6,964 bases of DNA from JAFAVZ01 sp036009105 (GTDB lineage: Bacteria; Acidobacteriota; Thermoanaerobaculia; Gp7-AA8): assembly GCA_036009105.1 (NCBI GenBank), contig DASYMJ010000035.1, positions 1 to 6,964 on the forward strand. Direction: 5' to 3'. Position 1 is the stretch's first letter. The number at the start of each line of letters is the position of its first letter. Shown here piece by piece: positions 5,982-6,964 of the stretch. Made by a program: the position numbers and the translations under genes. Below the pieces are notes generated by a model. That model was not told where the DNA came from and made no database searches. It worked only from the letters and a program-made list of their open reading frames with translations.

Positions 5982-6964
5982 GTGATCGGCGGGCAGCGGG
6001 CAGCGAGGAGCGGGCAGGAGAACGCACCCCTGCTCGCCGCTCGCTGCCCGCTACCCGCTTCATCGTCGTAACCACCCTCCTCCTCGCGGCCATCACCTTC
6101 GCCGCCTTCCGCTGGCACGCCCGCTCCATCGCTTCCTCATTCGAACGCGAGGCGCGCGAGCATCTCATCGACGACGTGGCGCGCATCCGCCAGGAAGTGG
6201 TCTCCGAGGAAGCGAACCTCGACGCCTCGGCCGACCGTCTGGAGGGGCTGCTCTCCGCGCGCACCACGCCGCCGCGCCGCATGCAGCTCTTCGCCATGCT
6301 CCGTTCCGAAACTTCCAGGCAGGGGCGCGGCGCCCGGATTCTGCAGAATGGGGAGACGGTGGCCTGGTGGGGCGAAGACCTCCGCGCGAGCGCCGCCCGC
6401 ACCTATCAGTTCGACGTCACCAATCTCTACATCACCCGCACCCGCAGCACCGGGCCGTACGTCATCGAGACCTACCAGCGCATCCCGAACGACGTCGACG
6501 CGCAGTCGCCGCTCCATCCCGATGCGGACTGGATCGACTCGGCCGCCTTCCACGGCGGCTTCCTCCGCCAGGAGCCCGGCACCTTCCGCCACCTGATCTC
6601 GCGCAAGGCCGACTCCGCGCTCTGGATCGATCTGCGCCCCCGCGAGAAGGCGGACGTGCTGCAGCAGCTGGAGGACGACGGAAAGAACGTCGCGTTCCTG
6701 ATCCTGACCATCGGCGTGCTCGCGTTGCTGGGGATCCATCGCCGCAACGCGGGGCTGACCATCCTGCTGATCATCGCAGCCCGCGCCGCGCTCCTCGGCC
6801 TGAGCTTTCCCGACGACCCGCTGCACATCTTCAACTACGACCTCTACGCCTCGCGCCTGCTCGGCCCGCTGAGCAAGTCGCCGTTCGACCTGTTGATGAC
6901 GGCCCTGGCCTTGTTCGGGTTGGTGGGGGCGATGCGCAGAGTGAATGTAGGGCCGGCTCTCCAG
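5978..6964 (+). CDS. N-terminal part of a multi-spanning membrane protein, possibly a sensor histidine kinase (3' end outside window)
   Basis: The frame runs from GTG at 5978, which overlaps the previous TGA, to the window edge with no stop (329 codons). GTG is the first possible start after an in-frame TGA at 5702, and no ATG occurs before residue ~100, so it must be close to the real start. Residues 1-27 are basic and are encoded by repeat C. TM1 is at about 28-46 (FIVVTTLLLAAITFAAFRW). A probable extracytoplasmic domain of ~190 residues (47-237) begins with a helical, charged stretch (SFEREAREHLIDDVARIRQE). TM2 is at about 238-254, TM3 at 259-277 and TM4 at 303-320. Such a layout, with one outside domain followed by a membrane bundle, resembles the input half of sensor histidine kinases, but no kinase domain is within the window. 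The family is not recognised with certainty. No Shine-Dalgarno is seen, so translation probably depends on the upstream gene. Confidence 0.8.
   Translation, partial: MSDRRAAGSEERAGERTPARRSLPATRFIVVTTLLLAAITFAAFRWHARSIASSFEREAREHLIDDVARIRQEVVSEEANLDASADRLEGLLSARTTPPRRMQLFAMLRSETSRQGRGARILQNGETVAWWGEDLRASAARTYQFDVTNLYITRTRSTGPYVIETYQRIPNDVDAQSPLHPDADWIDSAAFHGGFLRQEPGTFRHLISRKADSALWIDLRPREKADVLQQLEDDGKNVAFLILTIGVLALLGIHRRNAGLTILLIIAARAALLGLSFPDDPLHIFNYDLYASRLLGPLSKSPFDLLMTALALFGLVGAMRRVNVGPALQ
5982..6058. repeat. Palindromic repeat element C (long hairpin of 7-mer units)
   Basis: Five direct units (GTGATCG, GCGGGCA, GCGGGCA, GCGAGGA, GCGGGCA) run from 5982, immediately after the TGA of the NTF2-like gene, to 6016. 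Four inverted units occupy 6031-6058 (on the minus strand GCGGGTA, GCGGGCA, GCGAGCG, GCGAGCA). The arms 5989-6016 and 6031-6058 can pair at 24 of 28 positions around a 14-nt loop. The element is read through as residues 2-27 of the downstream membrane protein. Confidence 0.8.

Noticed and set aside
6137..6826. A 229-codon minus-strand open frame near the right end.
   Set aside because: It is the shadow of the plus-strand membrane protein, which has clear TM segments and runs from 5978 to the window end.

Overview
This is a GC-rich, gene-dense bacterial chromosome segment. One tRNA-modification gene (queA) lies on the minus strand, and everything after it lies on the plus strand. GC content, GTG/TTG starts, putative leaderless promoters and DUF1343/NamZ proteins suggest a GC-rich, probably uncultivated soil or sediment bacterium. 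Acidobacteriota is a guess from overall impression only; no single gene fixes the phylum.

Layout. Bases 2-181 hold the last ~60 codons of a probable IS4-family transposase. queA (282-1301, minus) and a mog/moaB-type molybdopterin gene (1318-1800, plus) diverge with only 16 bp between their start codons. The mog stop overlaps the start of a first NamZ (DUF1343, GH171) protein (1797-2984). After about 100 bp comes a second, paralogous NamZ (3087-4310). A 50-bp multi-stem palindrome follows, then a small exported cupin (4382-4786) that overlaps an RluA-type pseudouridine synthase (4779-5471). Next is an exported NTF2-like/DUF4783-like protein with its own promoter and Shine-Dalgarno (5547-5981). 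It overlaps a multi-spanning membrane protein (5978 to the window end) that looks like the N-terminal sensor part of a signalling protein.

How the genes relate. queA and the pseudouridine synthase modify RNA. Mog serves molybdenum cofactor synthesis. The two NamZ paralogues should release N-acetylmuramic acid from cell-wall fragments, and both lack a signal peptide. No shared pathway links the whole window; most of it is housekeeping.

The most unusual feature is a family of palindromic elements built from degenerate 7-bp units (consensus GCGRKYR). They lie at three successive gene junctions, starting at or directly after the upstream stop codon. At two junctions they are read through as the N-terminus of the downstream protein, giving MSSERRAAG in the pseudouridine synthase and MSDRRAAG in the membrane protein. 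A second pattern is a TANNNT hexamer placed exactly 6 nt before the ATG of mog, namZ2 and the cupin gene, the layout expected of leaderless transcripts.
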